Both the position numbers and the translations under genes were made by a program. The notes beneath the pieces are model-generated. The model did not search any database. It worked only from the letters and a program-made list of their open reading frames with translations, and was not told where the DNA came from. This document shows, one piece after another, positions 8,839 to 17,750 of a DNA stretch of 64,000 nucleotides. Source of the stretch: Streptomyces rubradiris (GTDB lineage: Bacteria > Actinomycetota > Actinomycetes > Streptomycetales > Streptomycetaceae); contig NZ_BNEA01000015.1 in assembly GCF_016860525.1 (NCBI RefSeq), forward strand, positions 1,674,001 to 1,738,000. Reading direction: 5' to 3'. Numbering within the stretch: position 1 is the first letter of the stretch; each line of letters starts with the position of its first letter.

Positions 8839-9042
8839 CGGACCGTGTCCGAAGCGGCCCCGCCCGTGGCGTGGGTGGTGCTGGCGAGCGGGGCCGTCTC
8901 CCACTGTGCTCGGGCGGCCTATTGCCGCTGTTTCCCCGGCGTATCACCACGCGAATCACCGCGCGGCGCGTCACCAGGGGGCGTCACCAGGGGGCGTATC
9001 ACCGTGCGCGTCACCACGGGTCGTATCACCGCGCGCCTCACC
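8839..9042 (-). promoter_or_regulatory. griI promoter with eight GGTGA direct repeats and a leader inverted repeat
   Basis: On the minus strand eight GGTGA pentamers (plus-strand TCACC starting at 8944, 8956, 8971, 8984, 8999, 9011, 9026, 9038) are spaced 12, 15, 13, 15, 12, 15 and 12 bp. An ATAG element, a possible -10, follows the proximal repeat after 21 bp (plus-strand TAT at 8920-8922). CCGGCGTATCAC (8936-8947) and CGGACCGTGTCCG (8839-8851) recur at the AvrD operon. SARP proteins bind direct repeats just upstream of a -10, so the SARP at 12934 is the prime candidate binder. Confidence 0.55.
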
Positions 9043-9948
9043 GCGTCCGGTCTCCCGGGCGGCGACGCGCAGGGCCGCGGCGACGAATTCCGCCACGGCC
9101 CTGGAGCGCGCCTCCTGCGGCCAGGCGACCGAGACGACGCTCGGGCTGATGTCCACGACGGGCACATGGACGAGGTCGGCGTGCGGGTACTGGCCGGCCG
9201 TCGAGGCGGACAGGAAGGCCACGCACTCCCCCATCGCCACGATCTCCAGGAGCTGCACCAGATCGGCCGCCCGGGGGCCGCGCGGAGCCTCCTCGGCGCC
9301 GGGCAGCAGGTCGAGGGCCGCACGGTAGCGGGCCAGGCGGGGTGAGGCGCCCGGCCAGTACGGGACGGGCAGGTGCAGGAGTTGACGGCGGGTCAGCACG
9401 TCGGCGCCGGCCAGCGGGTGGTCCCGGCGCAGCACGGCGAGGCGTGGTTCGGCCACCACCACCTCGTGGTCGAGGCCGCGGGTGTCGAACAGGTCCCGGA
9501 CCAGGGCGACATCGGCGTGTCCGGCGCGCAGCATGGCGGACTGCTCGCCCCAGCCGCCCAGCGCCATGCGTACCGGGACGGCGCCCGGTACCGCCTCGTA
9601 CGCGGCGACGATGTCCTTGAGGAGTCCGGCGTGCCCGCCCGGTTTCACCGCGACCACCAGCTCCCCGGCGGTCTGGGCCGCCCGGGTGGTGCGGCGCACC
9701 GCCGCCTCGGCCGCGTCCAGCACGTGGCGGCTCTCGCGCAGCAGGGTCCGTCCGGCGTCGGTGAGTTCGGCCCGCCGGGTGGTGCGGATCAGCAGGGCCA
9801 CGCCCAGGCGCCGCTCCAGGGTCTGAATGGCCCGGGACAGCGGTGGCTGAGTGATGCCGAGCCGCTCGGCCGCCCGTTTGAAGTTCAGCTCCTCGGCGAC
9901 CGCCACGAAGTACCTGAGGTCGCGAAGTTCGAGGTCGGAGCCATTCAT
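8971..9948 (-). CDS. LysR-family transcriptional regulator
   Basis: 325 residues. The N-terminal winged HTH is classic (LELRDLRYFVAVAEELNFKRAAERLGITQPPLSRAIQTLERRLGVALLIRT), followed by a periplasmic-binding-like effector domain (GELVVAVKPGGHAGLLKDIVAAY...GHADVALVRDLFDTRGLDHEVV). The last about 25 residues are Gly/Asp/Arg/Thr-rich because the coding end runs through the tandem TCACC repeat array; the TCA of one repeat is its stop codon. It is divergent from the EamA transporter gene at 10072, the usual LysR/target arrangement, so it more likely controls that exporter than the 3,4-AHBA genes. The ATG at 9948 has a poor ribosome site. Confidence 0.85.
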   Translation of the reverse strand: MNGSDLELRDLRYFVAVAEELNFKRAAERLGITQPPLSRAIQTLERRLGVALLIRTTRRAELTDAGRTLLRESRHVLDAAEAAVRRTTRAAQTAGELVVAVKPGGHAGLLKDIVAAYEAVPGAVPVRMALGGWGEQSAMLRAGHADVALVRDLFDTRGLDHEVVVAEPRLAVLRRDHPLAGADVLTRRQLLHLPVPYWPGASPRLARYRAALDLLPGAEEAPRGPRAADLVQLLEIVAMGECVAFLSASTAGQYPHADLVHVPVVDISPSVVSVAWPQEARSRAVAEFVAAALRVAARETGRGEARGDTTRGDAHGDTPPGDAPW

Positions 9949-10071
9949 GCGCCGAGGGTATCGGCCGGTGCCCGATCGGAACTTCCCCGCCCCAGGTGGT
10001 GCTCCGCACACTCCGGAGGGCGATGGGCCGTGGCGCGTCAGGGCCCGGCCCCGGTTCGAAGGAGGGACAGC

Positions 10072-11040
10072 ATGGCAGCGTCACGCACTGCCGTCGGCGT
10101 CGCCTGCGGCGTCACCACCGGTCTGGTGTGGGGTGGCATGTTCACCATCACCAAGTCGGCCTACGGGCATGTCGACCCCTATCATCTGGCCGCCGCCCGC
10201 TTCGTGATCGCCGCCGCCGTGTTCGCGGTGATCCTGTGGGTCCGGGAAGGCCGGACCGCGTTCCGGCTGGAGGGACGCGCCCTGCGGCTGTGGGGGCTGG
10301 CCACGGTGGGGTTCGCCGGCTTCAACCTGTGCACGTACGTGGGTCTGCAGTCGATTCCCGCGCAGAGTTCGGCCCTGGTCATGGCGACGATGCCGCTGGT
10401 CACCGTGCTGGTGATGTGGGGGCGGACCCGTAAGGCGCCACCGGCGGTGACGCTGCTGCTCGTGCTGTGCGCGCTGCTCGGTGTGGCCCTGGTTCTCGGT
10501 GACGGCAACCCGGCCCGCGTGGTGACGGGTGGCGTGGGCTTCGGCGGACTGCTCACGCTGTTCGGCGTGGCCGGGTGGGTCTTCTACACCACGGGCGCGG
10601 CCGGCTTCGCCTCCTGGTCGCCGCTGCGCTATACGACGCTGAGCTGTCTGCTGGGCACGGCGAGCATCGTCGTCATCACCGCGGTGTGTGATGTGACGGG
10701 TGCCATCGGGCGCCCCTCACCCTCCGACTACGTCGCGGTGTGGCCCCAGTTGGGCTATGTGGTGTTCGCCGCGACCACGGTCGCCACGCTGACCTGGAAC
10801 ATGGCGTTCCGCTCGCTCGGTCCCTCCAACGGCGTGCTGTTCATCAACCTGGTCCCGGTGACGGCCTTCGCCGTCCAGGCCGTCCGGGGGCACCGCCCCA
10901 CGGCCTGGGAGATCACCGGGGTGTGCGTGGTGCTGGCCTCGCTGGCCGCGTCGAACGCCTACAGCCGGGGCCGCGCCCGGCGCGCCGCGCGGGCGGCGGC
11001 GCCGGCCCCCGCGCGGCGCACGATGGCCGGCCACCGCTGA
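10072..11040 (+). CDS. EamA/DMT-family transporter
   Basis: 322 residues with about ten hydrophobic membrane segments in two EamA halves (VGVACGVTTGLVWGGMFTITKSAYG..., second half from GVGFGGLLTLFGVAGWVFYTT), a basic C-terminal tail and the DMT signature of small-metabolite exporters. The start has GGAGGGA 6 bases upstream. It is divergent from the LysR gene and convergent with the oxidase gene (31-bp gap). It may export the pathway product or an unrelated amino-acid-like compound; the sequence does not decide. Confidence 0.8.
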   Translation: MAASRTAVGVACGVTTGLVWGGMFTITKSAYGHVDPYHLAAARFVIAAAVFAVILWVREGRTAFRLEGRALRLWGLATVGFAGFNLCTYVGLQSIPAQSSALVMATMPLVTVLVMWGRTRKAPPAVTLLLVLCALLGVALVLGDGNPARVVTGGVGFGGLLTLFGVAGWVFYTTGAAGFASWSPLRYTTLSCLLGTASIVVITAVCDVTGAIGRPSPSDYVAVWPQLGYVVFAATTVATLTWNMAFRSLGPSNGVLFINLVPVTAFAVQAVRGHRPTAWEITGVCVVLASLAASNAYSRGRARRAARAAAPAPARRTMAGHR

Positions 11041-11071
11041 GTCCGCCTGCCCGCGGGTGCACCGGGCCCGG

Positions 11072-12382
11072 CTACTCGTACGTGTAGTAGCGGGTGTGGT
11101 CGATCAGATCGGCCGCCGACATGGTGTGCCAGGGCAGCAGCGAGGTGTGCAGGCCCCCCACCTCCTCGGTCTCCGACTCGGGCAGGTAGTGCGGGACGTC
11201 GGGATGCCGCTCCTGCCACATGGCCCAGCACTTGTCCACGAAGCAGTGGTGCAGGAAGAACACCGGGTCGTTGGGAGAGGCGATGTATCCCATGTGACCC
11301 CCGGTCCAGCGGTGTCCGCGGCTGTGCAGTTTGCCGGTGTCCGGCTCCCAGGGGAACCGGGTGTACCCCTCCAGGTGGTTGCGGAAGCTGCGGTACGGCG
11401 GTTCGCTGCCGGACTCGTGGTTGTAGGGCGGGCAGTCGTACACCGGCAGGGCGAGGGTGTCCGCCAGCTCCTTGGCGGTGGGCAGCCGGTCGGTCTTCGC
11501 CCCGATGTCCCGGGTGAGGTAGGGGCGGTCGTCGACGGTGTAGTGGCCGTTCAGCGCGGGCTGGCCCACGGGCAGCGCGCTGGTCCTGATGACCCATCCG
11601 TTGGCATGGGCGAACGGCCCGTCCATCACCATCCGGTCGCCGGGCCGGCCGTTGCCGCCCATGAAGTCCGGTGACCACAGAGGCGAGTCGGGCGACTGGT
11701 CGTAGGTCCAGTCCCAGTAGGGCAGCGCGACCGAGTCGTCGACCTCGCGCAGCGCGTTCTCCAGTTCCAGGAGGTACTGACGGTGCCAGGGCAGGAAACC
11801 CGGGCTGATGTGGGCCACTCGCGCTCCGCCCTCCTTGGCGAGGAAGTCCCCGCCGTTGATGGCGATGTGGATCTGGACCAGTTCGTCGTAGATCCCCTTG
11901 CGCTTCACCTCCAGCAGCGCCTGGACGAACCGGCGCTTCTCCTCCTTGGTCAGCGCCAGGTGGTTCTTGCGCACCGGCTTGTCGCGCCGCTCGGCCCGGG
12001 CGGAGGAGGTGACCGCGGGCCGCGCCCCGGGCCCCTCGCCGGCCTCCTTGCGTTCGGCCACCCGCAGCCCGAACAGGGCGCCGGCGGCCCCGGCCGTGGC
12101 CGTCGCCGCCCCGATGCCGAAGGCCTTCGCGTGCGGCATCGCCCCCTCACCCCGGCGATCCGCCCGCCCTTCGTCCGCGGGCACGTCCTCGGGCCGGGCG
12201 GGCAAGCCTCGGAGGGCGTGCGCCACCTCGGCGCGGGTGGTCGCGGTCAGCGCCGTCTCCAGGCGGGTGTCCAACTCGGCGCGGGTGAGGTGCCCTTGGG
12301 CGAAGTGGGTGCGCAGGGCCGCTACGGCCTGCTCCCGCTCCGCCTCGCCGGCGGCCCCTGCGACGCCGTCCGACGCGGCCAC
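11072..12382 (-). CDS. DUF1707-tyrosinase-like copper oxidase (GriF/NspF-type o-aminophenol oxidase)
   Basis: 436 residues from the GTG at 12382, two bases after the stop of the MelC1-like gene and preceded by GGGGAGG. Residues about 14-65 match DUF1707 ([21 protein letters not shown]...VAHALRGLP). A linker with one hydrophobic stretch follows, then a type-3 copper oxidase domain: [19 protein letters not shown] (CuA) and [20 protein letters not shown] (CuB). Relatives GriF and NspF/FevF oxidise o-aminophenols such as 3,4-AHBA derivatives to quinone imines or nitroso compounds, and the griI/griH context fits. The DUF1707 fusion is unusual. An internal ATG (12139) with GAGGGGG could yield the oxidase domain alone. 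Confidence 0.82.
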   Translation of the reverse strand: MAASDGVAGAAGEAEREQAVAALRTHFAQGHLTRAELDTRLETALTATTRAEVAHALRGLPARPEDVPADEGRADRRGEGAMPHAKAFGIGAATATAGAAGALFGLRVAERKEAGEGPGARPAVTSSARAERRDKPVRKNHLALTKEEKRRFVQALLEVKRKGIYDELVQIHIAINGGDFLAKEGGARVAHISPGFLPWHRQYLLELENALREVDDSVALPYWDWTYDQSPDSPLWSPDFMGGNGRPGDRMVMDGPFAHANGWVIRTSALPVGQPALNGHYTVDDRPYLTRDIGAKTDRLPTAKELADTLALPVYDCPPYNHESGSEPPYRSFRNHLEGYTRFPWEPDTGKLHSRGHRWTGGHMGYIASPNDPVFFLHHCFVDKCWAMWQERHPDVPHYLPESETEEVGGLHTSLLPWHTMSAADLIDHTRYYTYE

Positions 12383-12383
12383 T

Positions 12384-12740
12384 TCAGGCCTCCCCGCCGT
12401 GGACGTGGCCCGGGGCCTGGGGCAGCAGCTGGGCGCCGCGCAGTTCTTCCACGGCGCGGCGGGCGGCGGCGAGCGGGGTCGGTGCGAACTCGTAGTGGCA
12501 CAGGGCGCTGAGGTACTTGCCCTCGGAGAGCCGCATGACGTGCAGCGGCCGGCCGTCGACCCGTACCACGGGTTGCCGCTCGGTGCCCGCGACGGTGATC
12601 CTCCGGCCCTGGTAGTGCTCGGTGTACTCGGCCGCCGCGTCGGCCGCCGTGAGCGTCGCCGCGGACAGCAGGACGCCGCCTCCCACGGCCGCCTTGACGA
12701 CGCTCCGACGCCGCACCGGATAAGTCCTTGGCACTGCCAT
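12384..12740 (-). CDS. MelC1/GriE-like tyrosinase copper chaperone
   Basis: 118 residues. A twin-arginine signal peptide ([29 protein letters not shown]) spans about residues 8-36. The mature part (HYQGRRITV...[39 protein letters not shown]) matches the caddie proteins that load copper into and escort Streptomyces tyrosinases. It is translationally coupled to the oxidase (stop at 12384, next start 12382), so the oxidase would be co-exported by the Tat route. Start ATG with GGGGGAAGG upstream. Confidence 0.88.
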   Translation of the reverse strand: MAVPRTYPVRRRSVVKAAVGGGVLLSAATLTAADAAAEYTEHYQGRRITVAGTERQPVVRVDGRPLHVMRLSEGKYLSALCHYEFAPTPLAAARRAVEELRGAQLLPQAPGHVHGGEA

Positions 12741-12837
12741 CCTTCCCCCTCCATCGTTTTCGAGAGCCGAGAAAACGGCCTCTTCATGCAACTCACGCGA
12801 CTTGTTAGTTGCTCAGTCCCTCCCGTCGGTTTACCGG

Positions 12838-12871
12838 GTTCAACAACTTGTTGATGTGACGCTCGTCACGA
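12838..12871. promoter_or_regulatory. Palindromes in the SARP / chaperone divergent promoter
   Basis: GTTCAAC-AACTT-GTTGATG (12838-12856) resembles the TTCAAC-type box found at the purine genes. Immediately after it GTGACG-CT-CGTCAC forms a second inverted repeat. The 193-bp spacer between 12740 and 12934 must hold both divergent promoters. Binding proteins are unknown. Confidence 0.4.
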
Positions 12872-12933
12872 CATATTACTTCCAGGTAGGCGTGTACCGT
12901 GACGTGCCGAACGCATCGCCGAGGGGGAGTGAA

Positions 12934-13863
12934 ATGCAGCCGGACGCGACGGGTCGGGAATTTTCCTTCAATATCCTGGGACCGCTTGAATTCACTTCCG
13001 CAGGCGAAGAAATACCAATCTCCGGCGCACGCCAGCAGACCCTTCTCACCCTGCTCCTGCTGGACGTGGGCAGGACCCTCACCGGCGCCCGGCTCATCGA
13101 CGGCATCTGGGGCGGCCGGGCCCCGCAGACCGCAGACGCACAGCTGCGCATCTGCGTCTCCCGGCTGCGCCGCCGCCTCGCCGACGGCGGCCTGCCGGAC
13201 GTCATCAGCACCGAGGCCCACGGCTATCGGCTGAACGTGCCGGAGGACCGCGTCGACGTGCACCGCTTCAGAGACCTGCTGGAACGCGCCGGCCGGGCCG
13301 AGGCGGACGGCGATGCGGCACATGCCGTGCGGCTGCTGCGCACGGCTCTCAGCCTGTGGCGCGGCCGCGCCGCCGAGGGCCTGTCGAGCCCGCTCGTCCG
13401 GGCCGTCGCGGCCCGCCTCGACGAGGAGCGGGCCGGCGCCCTCGAACGGTGCTTCGCACTCGAGCTCCAACTGGGCCGGCACCACCGCATCATCCCGGAA
13501 CTGGTGGCCAGCACCGCCGAGCACCCATTCCGTGAGGGGCTGCACTGCCAGCTCATGACGGCGCTTTATCACGCGGGCCGCCAGGTGGACGCGTTGAATG
13601 TCTACCAAGAAGTGAAACGGCGTTTTTCCGAAGAACTCGGAATCGATCCGTCGCAGCGTCTCCGTGCTCTGGAAATGAAGATCCTGGCACAGCAGCCGGA
13701 ACTTCACGACGGCGGCTCAGTCCTGCCGCACGAGGCCCGCACCCGGCTTGCCGCACTCGAACGGGAAAACGCGTCGCTGCGCGCCGAAAGGCAGTACATC
13801 GGCCGCCTCATGGTCCGGCTGATGGCACACCACGACGCACGCGTCCCCTCCGAAGCCCTCTGA
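12934..13863 (+). CDS. SARP-family pathway activator
   Basis: 309 residues. An OmpR-like winged helix lies at about residues 8-95 (FSFNILGPLEFTSAGEEIPISGARQQTLLTLLLLDVGRTLTGARLIDGIWGG...SRLRRRLADGG), followed by a bacterial transcriptional activation domain (about 100-245: VDVHRFRDLLERAGRAEADGD...LHCQLMTALYHAGRQVDALNVYQEVKRRFSEELGIDPSQRL). A C-terminal heptad-like segment (ARLAALERENASLRAE) could add coiled-coil dimerisation. ATG with GAGGGGGAG upstream; I saw no TTA codon. Homologous SARPs control the grixazone and nitrosobenzamide clusters. Likely targets here are the griI operon and, from its promoter, the AvrD operon. Confidence 0.9.
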   Translation: MQPDATGREFSFNILGPLEFTSAGEEIPISGARQQTLLTLLLLDVGRTLTGARLIDGIWGGRAPQTADAQLRICVSRLRRRLADGGLPDVISTEAHGYRLNVPEDRVDVHRFRDLLERAGRAEADGDAAHAVRLLRTALSLWRGRAAEGLSSPLVRAVAARLDEERAGALERCFALELQLGRHHRIIPELVASTAEHPFREGLHCQLMTALYHAGRQVDALNVYQEVKRRFSEELGIDPSQRLRALEMKILAQQPELHDGGSVLPHEARTRLAALERENASLRAERQYIGRLMVRLMAHHDARVPSEAL

Positions 13864-13912
13864 GCCGAAGCCCTCCCGGCCGAGGCGCCTTCGGCCGAAG
13901 CCCTCCCGGCCG
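13850..13912. repeat. Direct repeats CCGAAGCCCTC
   Basis: The 11-mer occurs at 13850-13860, 13865-13875 and 13895-13905. The last two are part of a 19-bp identical repeat (13864-13882 and 13894-13912). The first copy encodes the end of the SARP protein. This may be slippage or a regulatory array for the following flavoprotein gene. Confidence 0.7.
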
Positions 13913-13951
13913 GCCCGGCGCACAGGCCGGCACGACACCCTTGGACACCTC

Positions 13952-15394
13952 ATGCACCTGGCAGTAATAGGCGGCGGCGCGGCGAGTGTCGCGCTGCTGG
14001 ACGCCCTGGCGCGGTCGCTCGCCCCCGGTCACCGGCTGCGCGGCGTCACCGTCTTCGACGACTCCGCACAGCTGTGGACCGGACGCCCCTTCCAGCCCGA
14101 CCTGACGGCCGTACGCGTCAATCTGCCGCCGCGGCAGATGTCCGTCCGGCACGACGACGCCACGCACTTCGAACAGTGGCTGCTGCGCCGGCCCGGCCTG
14201 TCGCCGGACGACTACCGCGACAAGGACCTCGGACAGCCCCTGGTACCGCGCGGCGTCTACGGCGAATACCTCGCGCAGTGCGCGCGACAGGCCCTCGACG
14301 AGCTGCGCCGACGGGGCCTGGCCGTGGAGATCGTGCGGGAGCGGGTCACCGGATACGGCCACGAGGACGGCGTGGCGTTCCTGGAGACGGCCACCGGCCG
14401 CCACCGCGCCGATCACATGGCCGTCTGCGTCGGCACCGCCGCCGCCCCGGACCACTACGGCCTCGCCGGCCTCGACGGGTTCGTCGCCGATCCCTACCCC
14501 CTGGCCACGACGCTGAGCACGGTGGCCCCGGACCAGGATGTGACCGTGATCGGCAGCGGCCTGTCGGCGGTCGACGTCGTCGCCTCGCTTCAGTCGCTCG
14601 GCCACCGCGGCGGCATCACGCTGGCGTCCCGCAGCGGCGTCCTCCCCTTCGTCCAGCAGCGCGCCAGGCCGGTGGAGTTCCAGCACCTCACCAAGGAGCG
14701 GCTGCACGCGCTGCGCGACCGTGCCGGAGAGCTGACGCTCGCCGATCTGGCGCCGCTGATGCGGGCCGAGCTCCAGGCGCGCGGGCAGGACTTCACCGTC
14801 CTGGAGCAGGAGCTGAGGGAGACGTACACCGAGCCGCCGGTCGACCGGCTGCGGCGGCAGATCGACGCGATCGACTCGCCCCACATGGGCCGCCGCCTCC
14901 TGGTCCGCGCCGTCCGCTCCCTGGGGCCCGCCGCGCTACGGCTGCTCTCCCCCGCCGCGCTCGGCGCCCTGCGCGAGCGGCACTTCCGCGTCCTGTCCAG
15001 CCTGTGCGCGCCGATGGTGCCCCTCAACGCCCGGCTGCTGCTCCGGCTGTTCGACTCGGGCCGGCTCACGCTCGCGACCGGGCTGCAGAAGATCGAGAGC
15101 ACGGCCGGGGGCGGGTTCCAGGTGGTCACGGAGAGCGGCGAGCTGCGGGCGGACGTGGTGGTGAACGCGGTCAACGCCGCGCCCCACTCGGCCCCGAGCA
15201 CGGCCGCTCCCCTGTTCTCCGCGCTCGTCGCCTCGGGTGTCGCCGGGTACGACGGGACGGGCGGCCTGGTCTCCGCCTCCCCCACCGTGCACACCCTCGG
15301 CGACTTTTCCGGCGGCGGGCTGTTCATCACCTCCAGCATGGCGGGCCTGGTGGCCCGGGCCCAGGGCGTGGTCGCGGCCCTGCACGCCGCCTGA
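13952..15394 (+). CDS. FAD/NAD(P)-binding flavoprotein
   Basis: 480 residues. FAD-binding Rossmann motif IGGGAASVALLDAL at the N-terminus; an internal VNLPPRQMSVR segment; a second dinucleotide-binding motif (VTVIGSGLSAVDVVASL, about residues 190-206); a C-terminal DFSGGGLFITSSMAGLVARAQG FAD-closing segment. It belongs to the NAD_binding_9 / HpnW-like family of putative oxidoreductases or monooxygenases with no settled reaction. It lies right after the SARP in the same direction, so a tailoring oxidation of the aminohydroxybenzoate product is a fair inference. The start ATG lacks a clear ribosome site. Confidence 0.7.
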   Translation: MHLAVIGGGAASVALLDALARSLAPGHRLRGVTVFDDSAQLWTGRPFQPDLTAVRVNLPPRQMSVRHDDATHFEQWLLRRPGLSPDDYRDKDLGQPLVPRGVYGEYLAQCARQALDELRRRGLAVEIVRERVTGYGHEDGVAFLETATGRHRADHMAVCVGTAAAPDHYGLAGLDGFVADPYPLATTLSTVAPDQDVTVIGSGLSAVDVVASLQSLGHRGGITLASRSGVLPFVQQRARPVEFQHLTKERLHALRDRAGELTLADLAPLMRAELQARGQDFTVLEQELRETYTEPPVDRLRRQIDAIDSPHMGRRLLVRAVRSLGPAALRLLSPAALGALRERHFRVLSSLCAPMVPLNARLLLRLFDSGRLTLATGLQKIESTAGGGFQVVTESGELRADVVVNAVNAAPHSAPSTAAPLFSALVASGVAGYDGTGGLVSASPTVHTLGDFSGGGLFITSSMAGLVARAQGVVAALHAA

Positions 15395-15429
15395 CGCAGC
15401 AGTGTTCCAGTTCCCAGGAAGAGTTCTCG

Positions 15430-17541
15430 ATGATTTCGCAGGATCAGCGCACGGGCCGTGGCACCGTGGCGCGCGTCGCGCTGTGGACGGGCGTGGTCGT
15501 GGCCGGTACCGCGGCCTGGGCGGTGCTCGCCCTGAGCCGCGGCGAACACATCAGCGCGGCTTGGCTGTTGGCGGCGGCGCTGGGCACGTACGCGGTCGCG
15601 CACCGCTTCTACGCCCGCTGGATCGCGCGCAGGGTGCTGCGCACCGACGACGAGCGGCGCACCCCGGCCGAACGCCTCGATGACGGCGTCGACTTCGTGC
15701 CGACGGACCGCCGCGTCCTGTTCGGCCACCACTTCGCGGCCATCGCCGGGGCGGGCCCGCTGGTCGGTCCGGTCCTCGCGGCGCAGATGGGTTATCTGCC
15801 CGGCACGCTGTGGATCGTCGTGGGCGCGGTGTTCGCCGGCGCCGTCCAGGACATGGTCACGCTCTTTCTGTCCGTGCGCCGGGACGGCCGCAGCCTCGGG
15901 CAGATGGCGCGGGACGAGATCGGTCCGGTCGGCGGCGCGGCGGCGATCATCGCCGTCTTCGTCATCATGATCATTCTGCTGGCGGTGCTGGCGCTCGTCG
16001 TCGTGAACGCGCTCGCCGACTCGCCCTGGGGTGCGTTCTCCCTCGCGATGACCCTGCCCATCGCCCTGTTCATGGGCTTCTGGCTGCGGGTGGTACGGCC
16101 CGGGAAGGTGCTGGAGACCAGTGCGATCGGCGGGGTACTGCTGCTGCTCGCGGTCATCGGCGGCGACTGGGTCAGCCGCACGCCCGCCCTGGCGGACGCG
16201 TTCACGCTCGCCCCGTCCACGCTGGTGTGGATCCTCATCGGGTACGGGTTCCTGGCCAGCGTGCTGCCGGTGTGGATGCTGCTCGCCCCGCGCGATTACC
16301 TCTCGACGTTCATGAAGGTCGGTGTCATCGGCCTGATGGCCGTGGGCGCCGTGCTCACGCTCCCCCGGCTCCAGGCGGACGCCGTCACGCGGTTCGCCCA
16401 CGGCGGTGGCGGACCCGTCTTCTCCGGCGGCCTGTTCCCGTTCCTGTTCATCACCATCGCCTGCGGCGCGCTCTCCGGCTTCCACGCCCTGATCTCCTCC
16501 GGGACGACACCCAAGCTGGTGCGGCGGGAGTCGGACGTCCGGCTGGTCGGGTACGGGGCGATGCTCACGGAGTCCTTCGTCGCGCTCATGGCGCTGATCG
16601 CCGCGTGTGTCCTCGACCCGGGCCTGTACTACGCGGTCAACTCGCCGGCGGCGCTGCTCGGACCGAGCGCGCAGTCGGCGGCGCAGGCCGTGCAGCACCT
16701 CGGGTTCACCATCACGCCCGAGGCGCTGCACCAGGTGGCGTCGGCGGTCGGCGAGCACTCCGTGGTGGCCCGGACCGGTGGCGCCCCCACCTTCGCGCTC
16801 GGCCTGTCGCACATCCTCTCGGAGGCGTTCGGCGGCGAGGCGATGCGGGCGTTCTGGTACCACTTCGCCATCATGTTCGAGGCGTTGTTCATCCTGACGA
16901 CCGTCGACGCGGGGACCCGGGTGGGCCGGTTCATGCTCCAGGACGCCCTCGGCAATGTGTGGCGGCCCCTGCGTGACATCAGCTGGAAGCCCGGCATCTG
17001 GCTGTGCAGCGCGCTGGTCGTCGGGGCCTGGGGGTACTTCCTGCGGGCCGGTGTCGCCGATCCGCTGGGCGGCATCAACCAGCTCTTCCCGCTCTTCGGC
17101 ATCGCCAACCAGCTGCTCGCCGCCGTCGCCCTCGCCGTGTGCACCACCGTCCTCATCAAGCAGGGCCGGGTGCGCTGGGCCTGGGTCACCGCGCTGCCGC
17201 TGCTGTGGGACGTCGTGGTGACGCTGACCGCGAGCTGGCAGAAGGTCTTCTCCCCGGACCCGGCCGTCGGCTTCTTCGCCCAGCGCGAGCGCTACGCCGA
17301 CGCGCTGGACCAGGGCCGGCTGCTGGCACCGGCGCACGACGCGGCCGAGATGCGGCAGATCGTCGCCAACTCCACGCTCGACGGCACGCTCACCGTGATC
17401 CTCGCCCTTCTCGTGGTCGTGGTGCTGGCGGACGCGGTACGGATCTGGTGCAAGGCCCTGCGCTCGCCGGTCCCCCTGCCGACGTCCGAGACCGCCAAGC
17501 TGTGCCGGGAGCGGGCCGAGACGCCGGAGCCCGTCACGTGA
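15430..17541 (+). CDS. CstA/BtsT-type carbon starvation (pyruvate) transporter
   Basis: 703 residues, close to the length of E. coli CstA, with about 16-18 membrane segments. Signature regions include RRVLFGHHFAAIAGAGPLVGPVLAAQMGYLPG near residue 95, GAVQDMVTLFLSVRRDGRSLGQMARDEIG, CGALSGFHALISSGTTPKLV and FEALFILTTVDAGTRVGRFMLQD. CstA proteins import pyruvate, or peptides in older reports. ATG with AGGAAGAG upstream, 35 bp after the flavoprotein gene. A YbdD/YjiX gene overlaps its end, as in Enterobacteria. Confidence 0.9.
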   Translation: MISQDQRTGRGTVARVALWTGVVVAGTAAWAVLALSRGEHISAAWLLAAALGTYAVAHRFYARWIARRVLRTDDERRTPAERLDDGVDFVPTDRRVLFGHHFAAIAGAGPLVGPVLAAQMGYLPGTLWIVVGAVFAGAVQDMVTLFLSVRRDGRSLGQMARDEIGPVGGAAAIIAVFVIMIILLAVLALVVVNALADSPWGAFSLAMTLPIALFMGFWLRVVRPGKVLETSAIGGVLLLLAVIGGDWVSRTPALADAFTLAPSTLVWILIGYGFLASVLPVWMLLAPRDYLSTFMKVGVIGLMAVGAVLTLPRLQADAVTRFAHGGGGPVFSGGLFPFLFITIACGALSGFHALISSGTTPKLVRRESDVRLVGYGAMLTESFVALMALIAACVLDPGLYYAVNSPAALLGPSAQSAAQAVQHLGFTITPEALHQVASAVGEHSVVARTGGAPTFALGLSHILSEAFGGEAMRAFWYHFAIMFEALFILTTVDAGTRVGRFMLQDALGNVWRPLRDISWKPGIWLCSALVVGAWGYFLRAGVADPLGGINQLFPLFGIANQLLAAVALAVCTTVLIKQGRVRWAWVTALPLLWDVVVTLTASWQKVFSPDPAVGFFAQRERYADALDQGRLLAPAHDAAEMRQIVANSTLDGTLTVILALLVVVVLADAVRIWCKALRSPVPLPTSETAKLCRERAETPEPVT

Positions 17542-17723
17542 GCCGGCTCGGCGCGGTGCGTGCCGCGCTCGGCAAGGCGGTGGCCTATCTGCGCGAGGTC
17601 ACGGGTGAGGCCGCGTTCGAGCGGCACTGTCGCACCCATGCGGCGACCGGCTCCGCCGCGCGCCGGGCGCTGTGGCGTGAGCACACGCGGCGCACGGCGC
17701 GGGAGACCGCGCGCTGCTGCTGA
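17538..17723 (+). CDS. YbdD/YjiX-family small protein
   Basis: 61 residues with a GTG start overlapping the CstA stop codon by 4 bases (GTGA). The sequence MSRLGAVRAALGKAVAYLREV...FERHCRTHAATGSAARRALWREH is short, basic and Cys-containing like YbdD/YjiX. That family is the obligate small partner of CstA-type pyruvate transporters, and the fixed gene order supports it. Confidence 0.85.
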   Translation: MSRLGAVRAALGKAVAYLREVTGEAAFERHCRTHAATGSAARRALWREHTRRTARETARCC

Positions 17724-17750
17724 CCCGTCCCGACTATTCCAAGATGCGGA

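Noticed and set aside
14590..17337. 915-residue open frame on the minus strand
   Set aside because: Antisense to the flavoprotein and CstA genes, whose protein motifs are unambiguous.
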